Part shown: positions 13,945-29,400 of the stretch, in pieces
Numbering within the stretch: the first letter of the stretch is position 1
How the letters are laid out: the number at the start of each line of letters is the position of its first letter
NCBI RefSeq assembly: GCF_042767895.1
Contig: NC_091578.1
Coordinates: 19,407,940-19,471,939 of the forward strand
Reading direction: 5' to 3'
Source of the DNA: Penaeus vannamei
Taxonomy: Eukaryota > Arthropoda > Malacostraca > Decapoda > Penaeidae
DNA length: 64,000 nt
Position numbers and translations under genes: made by a program
Notes under the pieces: generated by a model
What the model was told of the DNA's origin: nothing
Seen by the model: the letters and a program-made list of their open reading frames with translations, nothing else
The model's database searches: none

Positions 13945-16900
13945 GAGAGAAACGTCGAAAAAAACCTTTTCGTTTTTAATGGTCATTATGAGGATTTTAA
14001 CATTCAGGTAATTATGATAATTTCAATGATGATTCCTTTATTAATGACAATAATGATAATTATGATGATAATGACAATGATAATGACAATAAGAGTGATA
14101 ATAATGATAAAGTCATAATTATAATGATAATCTTCATAATTACTGCAATAATAGCAATAATTAACTCTATTCCAATAATTTTCATACTAATAATGGCAAT
14201 AGAAATAATAATAACATCATTATCATTGTCATTATAATTATTATTATTGTCAATATTATTTCTAAGATCATTATTGATATTTTCATTATATAAATAGTTA
14301 TAATGATAAAAATAGCAATATTAATTAGCATAATAATTATCATAACTGCAATAATGATGATAATAGTAATGATAATCATGATGATAATGACTATAATGAT
14401 AATAATAATAAAATTGATGACTGTAATGATAATAATGATGATAATAATTGTCATTCAGTCCACTTATAATGAAATATAAGGCAGGAGTAATAAAATCCCA
14501 AAAGTCGAAAAACGGCCTTTTGAGAGAAACGTCGAAAAAAACCTTTTGGATTTTAAATGGTAATTATGAGGATTTTAACATTAATTCAGGTAATTATGAT
14601 TATTTCCCTGATGATTCCTTTATTATTGACAATAATGATATTTATGATGATAATGACAGTGATAATGACAATAATAATGATAATAATGATAAAGTCATAA
14701 TTATAATGATAATATTGATAATTACTGCAATAATAGCAATAATTAACTCTATTCCAATAATTTCCATACTAATAATGGCAATAGAAATAATAATATCATC
14801 ACTATCATTATTAATATAATTATTACTATTGTCATTATTATATATAAGATCATCATTATTGCTATTATCATTGTATAAATAGTTTTAATGATAAAAGTAG
14901 CAATAATAATTAGCATAATAATTATTATAACTGCAATAATGATGATCATAATAATGATAATAATGATGATAATGACTATAATGATAATAATCATAAAAAT
15001 AATGACTAATGATAATAATGATGATAATAATTATCATTCACTCCATTTATAATGAAATAAAGGCCAGAAGTAATAAAATCCTAAAAGTCGAAAAGACAAA
15101 AAGGCAAAATCTAGCGTATTACAGCCTTTTGAGAGAAACGTTGAAAAAAACTCTTTTCGCTTTTTAATGGTAATTATGAGGATTTTATCATTAATTCGGA
15201 TAATTATGATTTCCATGATGATACCTTTATTATTGAAAATAATGATGATAGTTATGATAATGACAATGATAATGACAATAATAATGATAAAGTCATAATA
15301 ATAATGATTATCTTGATAATTACTGTAACAATAGCAATAATTAACTCTACTCCAATAATTTCCATACTAATAATGGCAATAGAAATAATATCATTATCAT
15401 TGTCATTTTAATTATTATTGTTATTATTATTTCTAAGATCATAATTATTGCTATTATCATTACATAAATAGTTATAATGATAAAAAATAGCAATAATAAT
15501 TAGCATAATAATTATTATAACTGCAATAATGATGATAATAATAATGATAATCATGATGATAATGACTATAATGATAATCATAAAAATCATGACAATAATG
15601 ATGATATTGATGATAATAATTATCATTCAGTCCATTTATAATGAAATAAAAGCCAGAAGTAATGAAATCATAAAAGTCGAAAAAAGGCAAAATGTAGCCT
15701 TTTGAGAGAAACGTCGAAAAAAAACATTTTCGCTTAAAAAAATGATGATAATTATGATGATAATGACAATGATAATGACAATAATAATGATAATGATAAT
15801 GATAATTATACTGATAATCTTGATAATTACTGCAATAATAGCAATAATTAACTCTATTCCAATAAATTACAAATAATGGTAATAGAAATAATGATAACAT
15901 CATTATTATTGGCTTTATGGTTATTATTATTGTCATTATTTCTAAGATCCTCATTGTTGCTATTATCCTTATATCAATAGTTATAATGATAAAAATAGCA
16001 ATAATAATTAGCATGATAATAATCAGAACTGCAATAATGATGATAATAATAATGATAATCATGATGATAATGACTATAATGACAATAATCATAAAATTGA
16101 TGACAGTAATGATAATAATGATAATAATTATCATTCAGTCCATTTATAATGAAATAAATGCCAGAAGTAATAAAATCCCAAAAGTCGAAAAAACGGCAAA
16201 ATATAGGGTATTACAGCCTTTTGAGAGAAACGTCGAAAGAAACCCTTTTCGCTTTTTAATGGTAATTATGGGGAGTTTAACATTAATTTAGGTAGTTATG
16301 ATGATTTCCATGACGATTCCTTTATTAATTACAATAATGATAATTATGATGATAATGACAATGATAATGACAATAATGATAGTAATGATAAAGTCATAAT
16401 TATAATGATAATCTTGATATATACTGCAGTAATAGCAATTATTAACTCTACTCCAATAATTTCCATACTAATAATGGCAATAGAAATAATAATATCATTA
16501 TCATTGTCATTATAATTATTATTATTGCCATTATTATTTCTAAGATCATCATTATTGCTATTATCATTATATAAATAGTTATAATGATAAAAATAGCAAT
16601 AATAATTAGCAAGATAATCATTGTAACTGCAATAATGAAGATAATAATAATGATAATCATGATGATAATGACTATAATGATAATAATCATAAAAATGATG
16701 ACAGTAATGATGATAATGATGATAATAATTATCATTCAGTCCATTTATAATGAAATAAAAGCCAGAAGTAATAAAATCCCAAAAGTCGAAAAAACGGCAA
16801 AATCTAGCCTTTTGAGAAAAACGTCGAAAAAAAACCTTTTCGGTTTTTAATGGTAATTATGAGGATTTTAACATTAATTTAGGTAATTATGAGGATTTCC

Positions 16901-17571
16901 ATGATGATTTCTTTATTACTGACAATAATGATGATAATTATGATGATAATGACAATGATAATGACAATAATAATGATAATAAGGATAATGTCATAATTAT
17001 AATAATAATCTTGATAATTACTGCAATAATAGCAATGATTAACTCTATTCCAATAATTCCCATACTAATAATGGCAATAGAAATAATAATATCATTATCA
17101 TTGTCATTATAATTATTATTTTTGTCATTATTATTTCTAAGATCATCATTATTGATATTATCATTATATAACTAGTTATAATGATAAAAATAGCAATAAT
17201 AATTAGCATAATAAATATTATAACTGCAATAATGATGATAATAATAATAATGATCATGATGATAATGACTATAATGATGATAATCATAAAAATGATGACA
17301 GTAATGATAATAATGATAATAATTGTCATTCAGTCCACTTATAATGATATAAAGGCCAGAAGTAATAAAATCCCAATAAACGAAAAAACGGGAAAATCTA
17401 GCGTATTACAGCCTTTTGAGAGAAACGTCGAAAAAAGACCTTTTCGCTTTTTAATGGTAATTATGAGGATTTTAACATTAATTTAGGTAATTATGATGAT
17501 TTCCCTGATGATTCCTTTATTATTGATAATAATGATGATAATTATGATGATAATGACAATGATAATGACAT
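13945..17571 (-). repeat. Satellite array, inverted orientation
   Basis: After base 13944 every landmark is on the opposite strand: CAGTCCATTTATAATGAAATAAAGGCC replaces its reverse complement near 14455, 15040, 15630, 16135, 16738 and 17330. About six units are present with the same unit length as the forward array. The junction reads from the ATN part of a forward unit (TCATTATCATCATGA) directly into the core of a reverse unit (GAGAGAAACGTCG), sharing only the bases TGA. The block ends at the minus-strand LINE fragment. Confidence 0.9.
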
Positions 17572-17663
17572 CATCATCATTATCCGGAGCTAACGCCGAC
17601 GGGGCGCATAGCCGCGCCCACCTTCTGCTTCCACCTTTTGGGATCCCTCATGGCAAGTCGCCA
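17572..17663 (-). mobile_element. RTE-like LINE, 3' end only, cut by assembly gap
   Basis: This is the reverse complement of the 3' end of the LINE at 30430-33978. The (ATC)n tail comes first, followed by sequence matching 33890-33976 with about five substitutions and one base missing. The match continues into the N gap, so how much of the element exists is unknown. This copy keeps TTAG (minus strand) where the longer copy has TAAG, so it preserves a TAG that is probably the original stop codon in the ancestral frame. It sits in reverse-oriented satellite, so its orientation relative to the satellite unit equals that of the longer copy. Confidence 0.85.
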
Positions 17664-18163
17664 NNNNNNNNNNNNNNNNNNNNNNNNNNNNNNNNNNNNN
17701 NNNNNNNNNNNNNNNNNNNNNNNNNNNNNNNNNNNNNNNNNNNNNNNNNNNNNNNNNNNNNNNNNNNNNNNNNNNNNNNNNNNNNNNNNNNNNNNNNNNN
17801 NNNNNNNNNNNNNNNNNNNNNNNNNNNNNNNNNNNNNNNNNNNNNNNNNNNNNNNNNNNNNNNNNNNNNNNNNNNNNNNNNNNNNNNNNNNNNNNNNNNN
17901 NNNNNNNNNNNNNNNNNNNNNNNNNNNNNNNNNNNNNNNNNNNNNNNNNNNNNNNNNNNNNNNNNNNNNNNNNNNNNNNNNNNNNNNNNNNNNNNNNNNN
18001 NNNNNNNNNNNNNNNNNNNNNNNNNNNNNNNNNNNNNNNNNNNNNNNNNNNNNNNNNNNNNNNNNNNNNNNNNNNNNNNNNNNNNNNNNNNNNNNNNNNN
18101 NNNNNNNNNNNNNNNNNNNNNNNNNNNNNNNNNNNNNNNNNNNNNNNNNNNNNNNNNNNNNNN
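17664..18163. other. Assembly gap, 500 N
   Basis: Exactly 500 unspecified bases, the same length as the second gap at 45817-46316, so the number is a placeholder. The contig on the left ends inside a LINE. The contig on the right starts in low-quality AT-rich satellite. Confidence 0.99.
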
Positions 18164-19857
18164 TTTTTATTTCAAATTTAAAAAATAAAATTTTTCAATA
18201 TAAAAAATGGAAATCCTAAATTACCTTTAATGAAAATTTTATAAATTCCTTTAAATTTAAAAAGGTAATTTACGTTTTTCAAAATGTAAAATTAATTTGC
18301 CTTTTTTTTTAAAATTTTTTTATTTGTCATTATTGACAATAAATTTAAATTTTATGGTAATAATGATAGGAAAAATTAAAATAATAATATTATAATATAA
18401 TAAATTTATAAATTAATCATAATAAATTTTTATTAATATCATTACTTATCATTTTTTATTATTATTTTATTCTTATACGTTAAATTATTATTATATATTT
18501 ATTTAATAATTATTAATTTATTATTTTAATATTATATAATATTTTATAATGATAATAAATAATATATCTTAGAAATAATAATGATAAAAAAAATATGATA
18601 AATTATTAAATTATTAATAGTGAAATTAGGGTAAGTAATTTTATTATTTAGTAATTCTCAAAAATTTTCATTTTTTTTATTATTATCTTTTTTATTATTT
18701 AATAATATATTATATCATTATTATCATAAGGAATATTATGAAAACCTCATAATTACCTAATTAATAATAATCTCATAAATTCCATTAAAAGGAAAATTTA
18801 TTTTTTTCGATTTCTCTTTTAAAAATATTTTCGATTTTTTTTGGAATTTTATATTTTTTATTTCATTATAAATGACTGAATGATAATTGTTATTATTATT
18901 ATCATTTTGTCATTATTTTATGATTATTAATAATTTTATCTTATTGATTATTATTATTATCATTATTATCTTATATTATTTTATCTATTATTATGCATTT
19001 TATTATTTTAATATAAAAATGACAATAAAATAATATTAGAAATAATAAAGAATATAATTTTTTAATGAATAAATTTATATAAATTGTATTTTTTTGAAAT
19101 TAAAAGATAGTTTTGCTTTATAATTATCATTATTTTATTATATTTAAATTTATCATTATTTTTATATATTGTATATCATAAAATTTTTATCATTATGTAT
19201 ATAATAATATAGAAATCATCATAATTACATTAATAATTTATCTATATTCATTAAAAATAATCTGATTCCTTTTTTTAATGATATTATTCTCTTTAGATTC
19301 TTGAATCTAATTGTTATATCATATAATGACTAGTATATTTTATATATTATTATATTATATCATTTTATATTTTATATTATATCATTATCATTATATTTAT
19401 ATTTCATCATTATTGCTTTAATAATTATCACTATATATTGATAATAAATATAAGATTTATAAAAATAATAGCAATAATAATATTATAATACAATGAATGA
19501 ATTATTATTATTTCTATGCCATCATTAATGAATTATTTTATTTTATTATGGATTATTGATAATGTTATTATTTATATTATGAATATGTTTATCATTATTT
19601 ATGCTTATCTTATCATTATTATATTTATATCATTATGTATATCAAATTATCATTATTTTCATAATAATTTGAAGTTAAAATAAAATTCCAAATTAATGAA
19701 ATCAAATTATCATTAAACTCAAAAGGTTTACGTTCTTAAAAATTATACTGATTTGTTTTTTGACTTCTGGATTTTATTATATGGCTTATATTATATATAC
19801 ATATCATTATGTCATCATTATTATCATTTGTATCATTTTTATTACCATTAAATTATC

Positions 19858-20655
19858 ATTATTATCATCATTATTGCAGTTATAATAATTAACATGCTAA
19901 TCATTATTGCTCTTTTTATCATTATAACTATTTATATAATGATAATAGCAATAATGATGATCTTAGAAATAATGAGGATCTTACAAATAATAATGGCATT
20001 AATAATAATTATAATGACAATGATAATGATATTATTTCCATTGCCATTATTAGTATGGAAATTATTGGAGGAGAGTTAATTATTGCTATTATTGCAGTAA
20101 TTATCAAGATTATCATTATAATTATGACTATCATTATCATCATTATTATTGTCATTATCATGGTCATTATCATCATAATTAACATCATTATTGTCAATAA
20201 TAAAATCATCATGAAAATCATCATAATTAATTGAATTAATGTTAAAATCCTCATAATTACCATTAAAAAGTGAAAAGGGTTTTTTTTAGACGTTTCTCTC
20301 AAAAGGTGTAATATAGATTTTGCCGTTTTTTCAATTGGATTAAATACTTCTGGCCATTATTTCATTAGTAATGGACTGAATGATAATTATCATCGTTATC
20401 ATTACTGTCATCATTTATATGATTAGTATCATTATAGTCATTATCATCATGATTATTATTATTATTGTCATCATTATTGCAGTTATAATGATTATTATGC
20501 TAATCATTATTGCTATTTTTATCATTATAACTATTTATATAATGATAATAGCAATAATGATGATCTTAGAAATAATAATGACAATAATAATAATTATAAT
20601 GACAATGATAATTATATTATTTCTATTGCCATTATTAGTTTTGAAATTATTGGAA
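19858..20655 (+). repeat. Well-preserved satellite island inside the degraded region
   Basis: About 1.3 units here match the good arrays closely, including the GCAGTTATAATAATT word, the central hairpin, the core (GACGTTTCTCTCAAAAGG near 20290) and the GGACTGAATGATAATTATC landmark near 20375. Quality drops again sharply after about 20660, so the boundary between good and poor sequence is abrupt rather than gradual. Confidence 0.7.
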
Positions 20656-23600
20656 TAGAGTTAATTTCATATTATGATTTATATTTATTATGATTTATCA
20701 TAATTATGTCATTATATCATAATTATAATTATTGAAAAATAATTCATAGGAAATCCATAATTCCAATTAATGGAAAAGTTCTTTGACATTTTCAAAAAAG
20801 GTGTATTATGATTTTCTTTTGCTTGGATTTATTACTTTGCCTTTATTTCATTTATCTAATGACATCATTATTGTCAATATAACATGATAATATTATTCAT
20901 TATAATATTATTATCTCATTTCATTGTTATTTTATATTATATTATTTATATAATAATAGTAATATATGATTTTAAAATTTAAACAATATAATAAATAATG
21001 AAGATATTTATTATTGCATTATTAATGAATATTGAAAGATTAATATGCTTATATTATATTACATTATTATATTGTATAATCATATTATTCATCATTATTG
21101 TCATAAAAATTATGTAACCTCATAATTATCATATTAATTGTTAAAATATAATTACATTAGAACTAAAGTTATTTTATTTACTATAAAAGGGTAAGCGTAG
21201 TTTTGCCTTTTTTTCGACTTTTGGATTTATTACTGTCTTATGATTTTCATTACATTATTATTATTATATTCTGCATAATTTCATTATATTATAATATAGT
21301 ATTATCATAATATCATTATATAATTTTATGTATTATCTTTTTATTATTATCAATTTAAATAAGATATGCAGTTTTAAAATATATGAAAAATATTATATTT
21401 ATGATATGGTATTTTATTCTTGCCATTATTAAATGGAATTGAAATAATGAATTATCATTATAAAATTATCAAAATTATATTATTAATTATTCTTATCATA
21501 TTGAATTATTATCATTTAATTATTCTATTATTAATATCATCAATTATCATATTAAGAATCTGAAATCATATAATTATAATTATGTTAATTCATTACTTTA
21601 AATATTGAAAGATTATTATCCTATCATATATTCTGATTATTTAAATTTTCACTTATTATTTAATTATGGCTTTATTTCATATAAATTCTAATGCTGATAA
21701 TTACATATTTTTAATTTTTATTTATGGATTATTATTATTTGCTTTATTCATAAAATATAATATATATTATTGCATTATATCATTATTTTATTTTATGCAT
21801 TATTATCATTATAATTTATATAATTATATCATATATATCTTAGCATTATAATGATTATATTAATTATATCATTTATCATTTATCTTATTTTTATTGCATA
21901 CATAAGAATTTTGAAAATTATTATTGATATTATAATTTCTATATATTAAATATGTGTTTATCATTATTATTATTTGTATTATATGAAATTATAAGGTTAT
22001 TATTTTGTATGATAAATCATCAGGAAATCATTATAATTATATCTATTTCATATTATAATTCTATAATATTAAATCATTATTATCATATTATTGTCAATAA
22101 TGTAATATCAGAATTATCATATTCAAATTTATTTAAACTCATTTTATTTATATAAAACTAATTATTATATCCTCATAATTCTTTAAAAATTTTTTTGATT
22201 TTTTTTCATTTTTATACTTATCCCTTATTCTATTTTTGATATTGGATATTATAATTTTTTATATTATCTTATATATTATATCATATTATCATTATTATTA
22301 TCATAATTATTCATTATATAATTATTATGTATTATCATTGCTATTTTTATATTATTATATATATTATGCAATAATGATTTAGTAATTATAATACATTATT
22401 CATTATAATAATTATATAATATATTATTATATTTTTATCTTATAATATGAAATATTAATAGCAATAATGATTTATATAATTTAAAATATCATAAATTATG
22501 AAATATTATATATTATTATTTATTATTATTGTCATTAATCTAATTATCATTTATTGTAATAAATATCATGATATCATTATAATTCTGATTATGTTAATCC
22601 TTATTACAAAAAAAAAGGTCTTTTCGATTTATTCAATAATTAAAATCATCATTTAAATTTTTTAGAATTATATTATTTCTATTCATTAAAAGAAAGTTAT
22701 TTTGTCGTTTTTAAAGTTTATCGTAATTTTGATTATTATCTTATGTATTTATCATGATTATTTTATTATAATTATTGATTATAATTTTGTATTATTTTCA
22801 TTTTATCATTTTAATATTTATAATATATCAATATGATGATTTATATATTATATATAATTAATCATATGCAATATATATTATTATTTTATTGCCATTATAA
22901 TATTATTATGTAATAGTTAATATGATTTATTGATAATCAAGAATATTATAATTATAATGACAATTTATAATTATTATTCATTATTATTGCATTATATCAT
23001 ATTATACATTATTAATATAAATATTGCAGAATTAAATTACTATATAAGTTAATCTATAATTTACATTAAATAATTTTTTATTATTTTCATAATGTAATAG
23101 GAATTTTCAGGAATTTCATTTTGGGGTTTAATATTAAAACTCATAATTCATTATAATGAATAGTTTATTTCCTTATTATCATTAAAGCAATTGATTTTGC
23201 TTTTTCATTTTAAATTTTATTTTAGCTTTTTTCATTATCAGATTATATATTATTTTCATTATATACATTATGATATTTTTTGATTATTATCATTATATCA
23301 TTTATATGATTATACATTAAGATTTATATAATTAAATAATAATATAATGCATATGATATATTATTATTATTATTCTTTTTATCATAAATTTTATAAGATA
23401 ATAGCAATAATGAATCTTAAAATAATAATAAAATATTATATTTATATATATGTATTATTATTGTATTGCCATTTAGTATGGACATTATTGGAATAGTTAA
23501 TATTCTATTATTGCAGTAATTATCAAATTACTATATAATTTCATATCATTATTATCATTATTATTCATTATATTGTTTTTTTATCATAATTATCATCATT

Positions 23601-26317
23601 ATTGTCAATATAAGGAATCGTGAATATTAATTCTGAATTAATGTTAAAATCCTCATAATTACCTTAAAATGAAAAGTTTTTTTCGACGTTTCTCTAGGAC
23701 TGTATACGATTTTGCCGTTTTTCGATTTTGGATTTATTATTAGCCTTAATTCATTATAAATGAATGAATATGATTTTTCTATTATTATTTTCTTTTTTAT
23801 TTATTATTTTATATACTTCTCTTATTCATTATATAGAATATAATTATTATCATATTATTACTGTAATCATTTTTTATTATTTCATTAAAGTATTATATCA
23901 TATTATAAAATTATTTAATATATTGATTATAATAATTATTAGAATTATATTGATTTTATCATTATCTATTTTATATAATAATGAATATGTGTTTGAATAT
24001 AATGCAATAAAAATTAATACAATATAATATTTTATCATTTTTATTATTATTGTATTAAAATTTTTTCATAATTATATTATTATCATCATTATTATAATAT
24101 AAAATCATAATTATCATTATATTATATTTCATTTATCTAATATTATATAATTGAATAATAGAAGATATGGAATTCATATTACGATTATTTGCCTATAATT
24201 ACTTAAAATGACAATGATAATTATTTTTCATTATTATACATAATTTTGCATTTTTGATTTAATTTTTATTATCTTCTTATTATAATTATAATATCTATAA
24301 TCATGTTATATATTATCATTATATTATTATGTTATAAATTATCATTATTATTATCATATTATTGCAGTTATAATAATTATTATGCTATCATTATTGCTAT
24401 TTGTCATTATAATATTTATATAATGATAATAGCAATATGATCTTAGAAATAATAATGACAATATAATTATTAAACAATATAATGATTTTATTATTTTTAT
24501 TCCATTATTGTATGGAAATTATTGAATAGAGTTAATTATTATATAATAATTATCAAGATTATCATTATAATTATGACTTATATATATATTATGATCATTA
24601 TCATATCAATTATCATTATTGTCAATAATAAAGGAATGATATGAATATCATCATATTACCTGAATTATTAAAGTCCTTAAATTAATAAAAAGCGAAAAGT
24701 TTTTTTATCAGTTTCTTCAAAATGTAATCTTAGATTTTCCTTTTTTCGATTTTGGGATTTTATTACTTCTGCTTTATTTCATTATAAATGATGAATGATA
24801 ATTATCATCATATTATCATTTTATCATTTTTATGATTATATTATTATATCATCATTATTTTTATTATATTATTATCTAGTCATTATTTATTTTAATATTA
24901 TACTATTTTATATATATTAAAAAATGATATCTAGAAATAATATGAATCTATATATAATGACAATAATAATATTATTAGTACATTATTATTTTGTATTTTT
25001 ATGAATATTATTATGTATTGTAAAGAATTAATTGATATTATAATAATATAATATATTATCATTATACTTATCATTATTATATTATTGTCATTTTTGGATT
25101 ATAAAATTATATCATGAAATCATCATATAGGAATTATCAGGAAATCTATAATTACAAAAAAGTAAAAATTATATTGACTCTAAAATGATATTTGATTTTT
25201 GCCTTTTTTCGACTTTTGGGATTTTTACTTCTGGCCTTTATTTCATTATAATGGACTGAATGATAATTATTTCATTATTATGATTACTGTCATCATTTTA
25301 TTATTATTATATTATAGTCTTATCATCATGATAATCATTATTATTATCATCATTATTGCAGTTATATAATTATTATGCAATTATTATTCTATTTTCATAT
25401 AATTATCAATAATATAATAGCAGTAATGATGATCTTAGAATAATAATGACAATATAATAATTAAATACAATGATAATGATTTATTATTATTTTATTGCCA
25501 TTATTAGTATGAAATTATTGGAATAGAGTTATTATTGATATTATTGTATTATTTAAATTTTCAAGATTATCATTTTAATTATGATTAATTTATTTCATTT
25601 ATTATTTTTCATTTATTATCATTAATTTTTCATTTTTCAAGTAATAATCATACCAAATCATCATAATTATCATAATAATTTATTAAAAACTAAAAATTTT
25701 TAATGAAAAAGGCTAATTTTGACCCTTTTTCGACATTGGGTAATTTCCCACTTCTGGCCTTTATTTCATTATGGGATGTGTAATTATTATCCTCATTATT
25801 ACAATTTAAAGTCATCATTTATATTTGTAATTTTCAATTTTAGCGTTATCATATGAATTTTCATTAATTTTTTCATAATCATTGCAGTTATAGTAATTAT
25901 TATCCCAATTTAAAAATTTCTTTTTTTAAACAAATTTTAACAATTTTTAATGATAGTTTGCAATAATATCTTAGAATTTAAAAATGACAATGATAATAAT
26001 TAAAATACAATGATAATAATTTTATTATTAATTTTTTTTGCCATTATTATATGAAATATGATAATATATGCTATTATGATAATTATCAAGATTATCATTT
26101 TAATTATACTTATCATTATTATCATTATTATTGTCATTATCATTGTCATTATCATCATAATTTTTTCATTGTGTCAATTAAAGGAATCATCAGGAAATCT
26201 CATAATTATAATTATGTTAAAACTCTATTACTTTAAACAAAAAGAGTATTTATCATTTCTCTCAAAAGCTTAATACGCTAATATTGCCGTTTTCATTCTG
26301 GGATTTTATTACTTGCC

Positions 26318-26435
26318 TCTATTATTGACAATAATGATGATAATTATGATGGTAATGACAATGATAAGGAAATATTAATGATAATATGATAGTCTAAATA
26401 TGATAATCTTGATAATTACTCAATAATGCAATGTT
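26318..26435 (-). repeat. Short inverted satellite fragment
   Basis: Inside forward-oriented degraded units, this piece of about 118 bp reads CTATTATTGACAATAATGATGATAATTATGATGGTAATGACAATGATAA and then GATAATCTTGATAATTACT, which is the reverse strand of the unit. Forward satellite resumes at about 26436 with TGTCATCATTTTTGTGATTATT. Confidence 0.6.
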
Positions 26436-29400
26436 ATCATTATATCATTATGTCATCATTTTTGTGATTATTATTTTATATCATTATCATCATGATTCAT
26501 TATTATTATCATCATTAACAGTATAATAATTATTGTGCTAATTGTTATTGCATTTTAATCATTATAACTATTTTATAATGATAATAGCATTTATATTTAG
26601 AATAATAATGACAATAATAATATTAAATAAATGAAATATATGTTATTTATGCATATATGTAGATTATTATTTATTTTATTATTGAGAATTAAAATTATAT
26701 CTATTATGATTTATCAATTATCATTATTATGCTTTATCATTATATCATATATTTCATATATTTCATACAAATATTATAATCTATAATTCTAATAATAAAA
26801 TCTCAAATCATAAAATTTTTTTTAATTCTCTATACTAAAAGCTAATTTTTCGATTTTTAAATTTGGAATATATATTTGGTTTTTTTATTTATGATTTAAT
26901 TTCTTATTTTATCATACTGATATTTTTATATTATTAACATTAGTATATTTATGATTATTATATTATATCATTATCAGTTATATTATTATTATCATTATTA
27001 TTGCTATTTTTATATTATAGCTATTATTATGTTATCATATACTTAAAATATAATACAATAATAATGATTACAAATAATATGCATAATATTATTTATATAG
27101 AGAATGATTATATTATTATTGCATTATTGAGAATTATATGAAATTATTATGCTTTATCATATATTTATATTTATTATATTTCTTATATCATATTATTTCA
27201 TTATTGTCAATATAAAATATCAATCATTAATATAATTAAGGAAATCTATAATTACCTAAAAGTAAAATTTTCAAATTCCCTAAAAGCGAAAGGTTTTTGC
27301 GTTTTTAACTGTATCTAATTTGCCTTTTTTCTTTGGATGATTATTTTCCTTATTTCATTATTATATTTATGATATTATCATATATATTATCAATGATATT
27401 TTATATTACATTTATGCATTATATATTATATCTATTATTATTGTTTATCATTAACATTATTTTTTACATATAATATTAAAATATAATGCAATAATATATT
27501 TAGAAATGAATGACATATTATATTATTGCATTATTATATGAAATTATGAAAGTTTATTATTGCATTATTAGTAAATTATTAAATGATTTATTTTATATTA
27601 TATTTCATATCATTTATTATCATCATATATCATTATTATTGTCATGATAACGATAATCAAAATAATATTATGAATAATTAAAATCCTAAAATACATAAAA
27701 TGAAATTTTTTCAATTCTTAAAAAGTGAAAGGGTTTTTTTCGTTTTTTCAAAGGGATTATTTGCTTTTTTCATTTGGATATATATTCTCCCTTATTTCAT
27801 ATATGCTATTTATATTATCATTATATATTCATATTTATATGATTATTCATTAATATTATCATCTATATTATTTTTTTTATCATTATACTATTTATAATGA
27901 TATACAATATATGATTTAATATAATTAAATGATAATAGCAATAATATATTAAATATAATGAAATATATATTTATGCATATAGTATAATTATTGATTATTA
28001 TTTATTATTGATAATTATATTTCATATTATCATTATATTATTATATTTATTTCATATATTTCATTTATATAATAAAAATTCATATAAATCATCATAATAC
28101 TAATTAATGAAAATTAAATCCATAAAAAAAGGTTTAGGTTTTTAATTTCGCTAACGTTTGATTTTGGTTTTTACTTCTGGTTTATTATTTGGCTATTAAT
28201 CATAAGGATAATAATATTATCATTTATCATTAGTATATTTTATGTATTATCATTTATTTATCATATATTATTTATATTATATATGCAATAATGATATTTA
28301 ATATATGCATTTATATTATAATAAATAATGATATTCATATGATTTAGAAAAAATAAATAATAATTATATGACTTATATTATTATTATTTTTCCATATTAA
28401 TTTAAATTATTGAATAATAAATTATTACTCATAATTATGAATTAATTTAACTCATATTACATTAAAATTTTTTTCATTTCTCATAATTAACTTTTCAATT
28501 TTTCATTGGAAATTTATTACCTGTTTATTTAATCCCCAAAAATGAACGAAATTTTTTTCAGTTTCAAATTTATTATAATTTGCTTTTGACTTGATTATAT
28601 TATATCTATTTATTATTTATCATTTTATAAGTAATATATGATTAATATATAGCATATATATATAATGATTTATATTATTCGTTAATAATTAGTATGAATT
28701 ATTGTATTTTATCTATAATTTATTATAAATACAATAATATATCTTGAATATATATATATTATTATATGTATATATATTATTTATTGCCATATTAGGAAAT
28801 ATGGAAAATAATTATGATTAATGTAAATCTCAATTACTTTAAAAAGGATTTTCAATTTCTCAATGTAATAAAGTTTCGTTTTTCATTATTGATTTTTAAA
28901 TTTCCCTTTTTTACATAAACGAAAGGTTTTATTCATTTTAACTGTATTTAGATTTTTCTTTTTTCACTTGATTTATTATTTCTTTATTCATTATAATATA
29001 TAGTAATTATATTATTTTATCTATAATTTTTATATTATTACAATATAGTCTTAATAATATCATATAATAATTAGATATATATATTATATTTTTATCATTT
29101 CATAGAAATTTGAATAGAGTTTAATTATAAGTAATTTATAATTATAATTATTTTTATCATTATTATTATATAATATTATACATATTATATCATTATTGCA
29201 ATAATATAATCATAAATCATCATATATAATTAATGTAATCTTATTACCTAAATAATTTTTTCATTTTCAAAAGGTAATCAAATTTTTTTTAATTTATTAC
29301 TTAGCGGTTTTTTTATTTAAAGGCTGAATAGTATTTTCTTTTTTCATTTTGTTATTTATTACTTCTTTTATTTATTATAATACTGATATATTTTATATAT

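Larger units (their letters stand above)
18164..29400 (+). repeat. Degraded forward satellite, very AT-rich, deletion-scarred
   Basis: The satellite remains recognisable in patches: landmark plus core near 18780-18890, 23580-23770, 24650-24800, 25190-25270 and 25720-25770. Many one- to three-base losses, often of G or C, shorten and blur the units. Stretches such as about 20900-23450 and 26600-29300 keep only AT-rich simple sequence with occasional core words. Short open frames here (for example 21666-21851 and 23764-24027) have no recognisable motif and are rich in Ile, Tyr, Phe and Asn, as expected from composition. No gene is supported. The pattern fits either a poorly polished contig end or old, deletion-prone satellite. 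Confidence 0.65.

Noticed and set aside
869..17329. Recurring open frames of 60-180 codons, nearly all Ile/Met or Tyr/His/Asn, ending in a similar PLLVWKLLE
   Set aside because: They come from ATN triplets staying in phase in homologous satellite units, occur on both strands and in several frames at once, and break freely between units. There is no codon preference, start context or domain. Similar C-termini reflect unit homology.
17493..18219. Open frames spanning the N gap
   Set aside because: They are artefacts of translating N; the real sequence is satellite, LINE 3' end and gap.
21666..24027. Membrane-protein-like frames rich in Ile, Leu, Phe and Tyr
   Set aside because: Hydrophobicity follows from extreme AT content; no conserved order or start signal.
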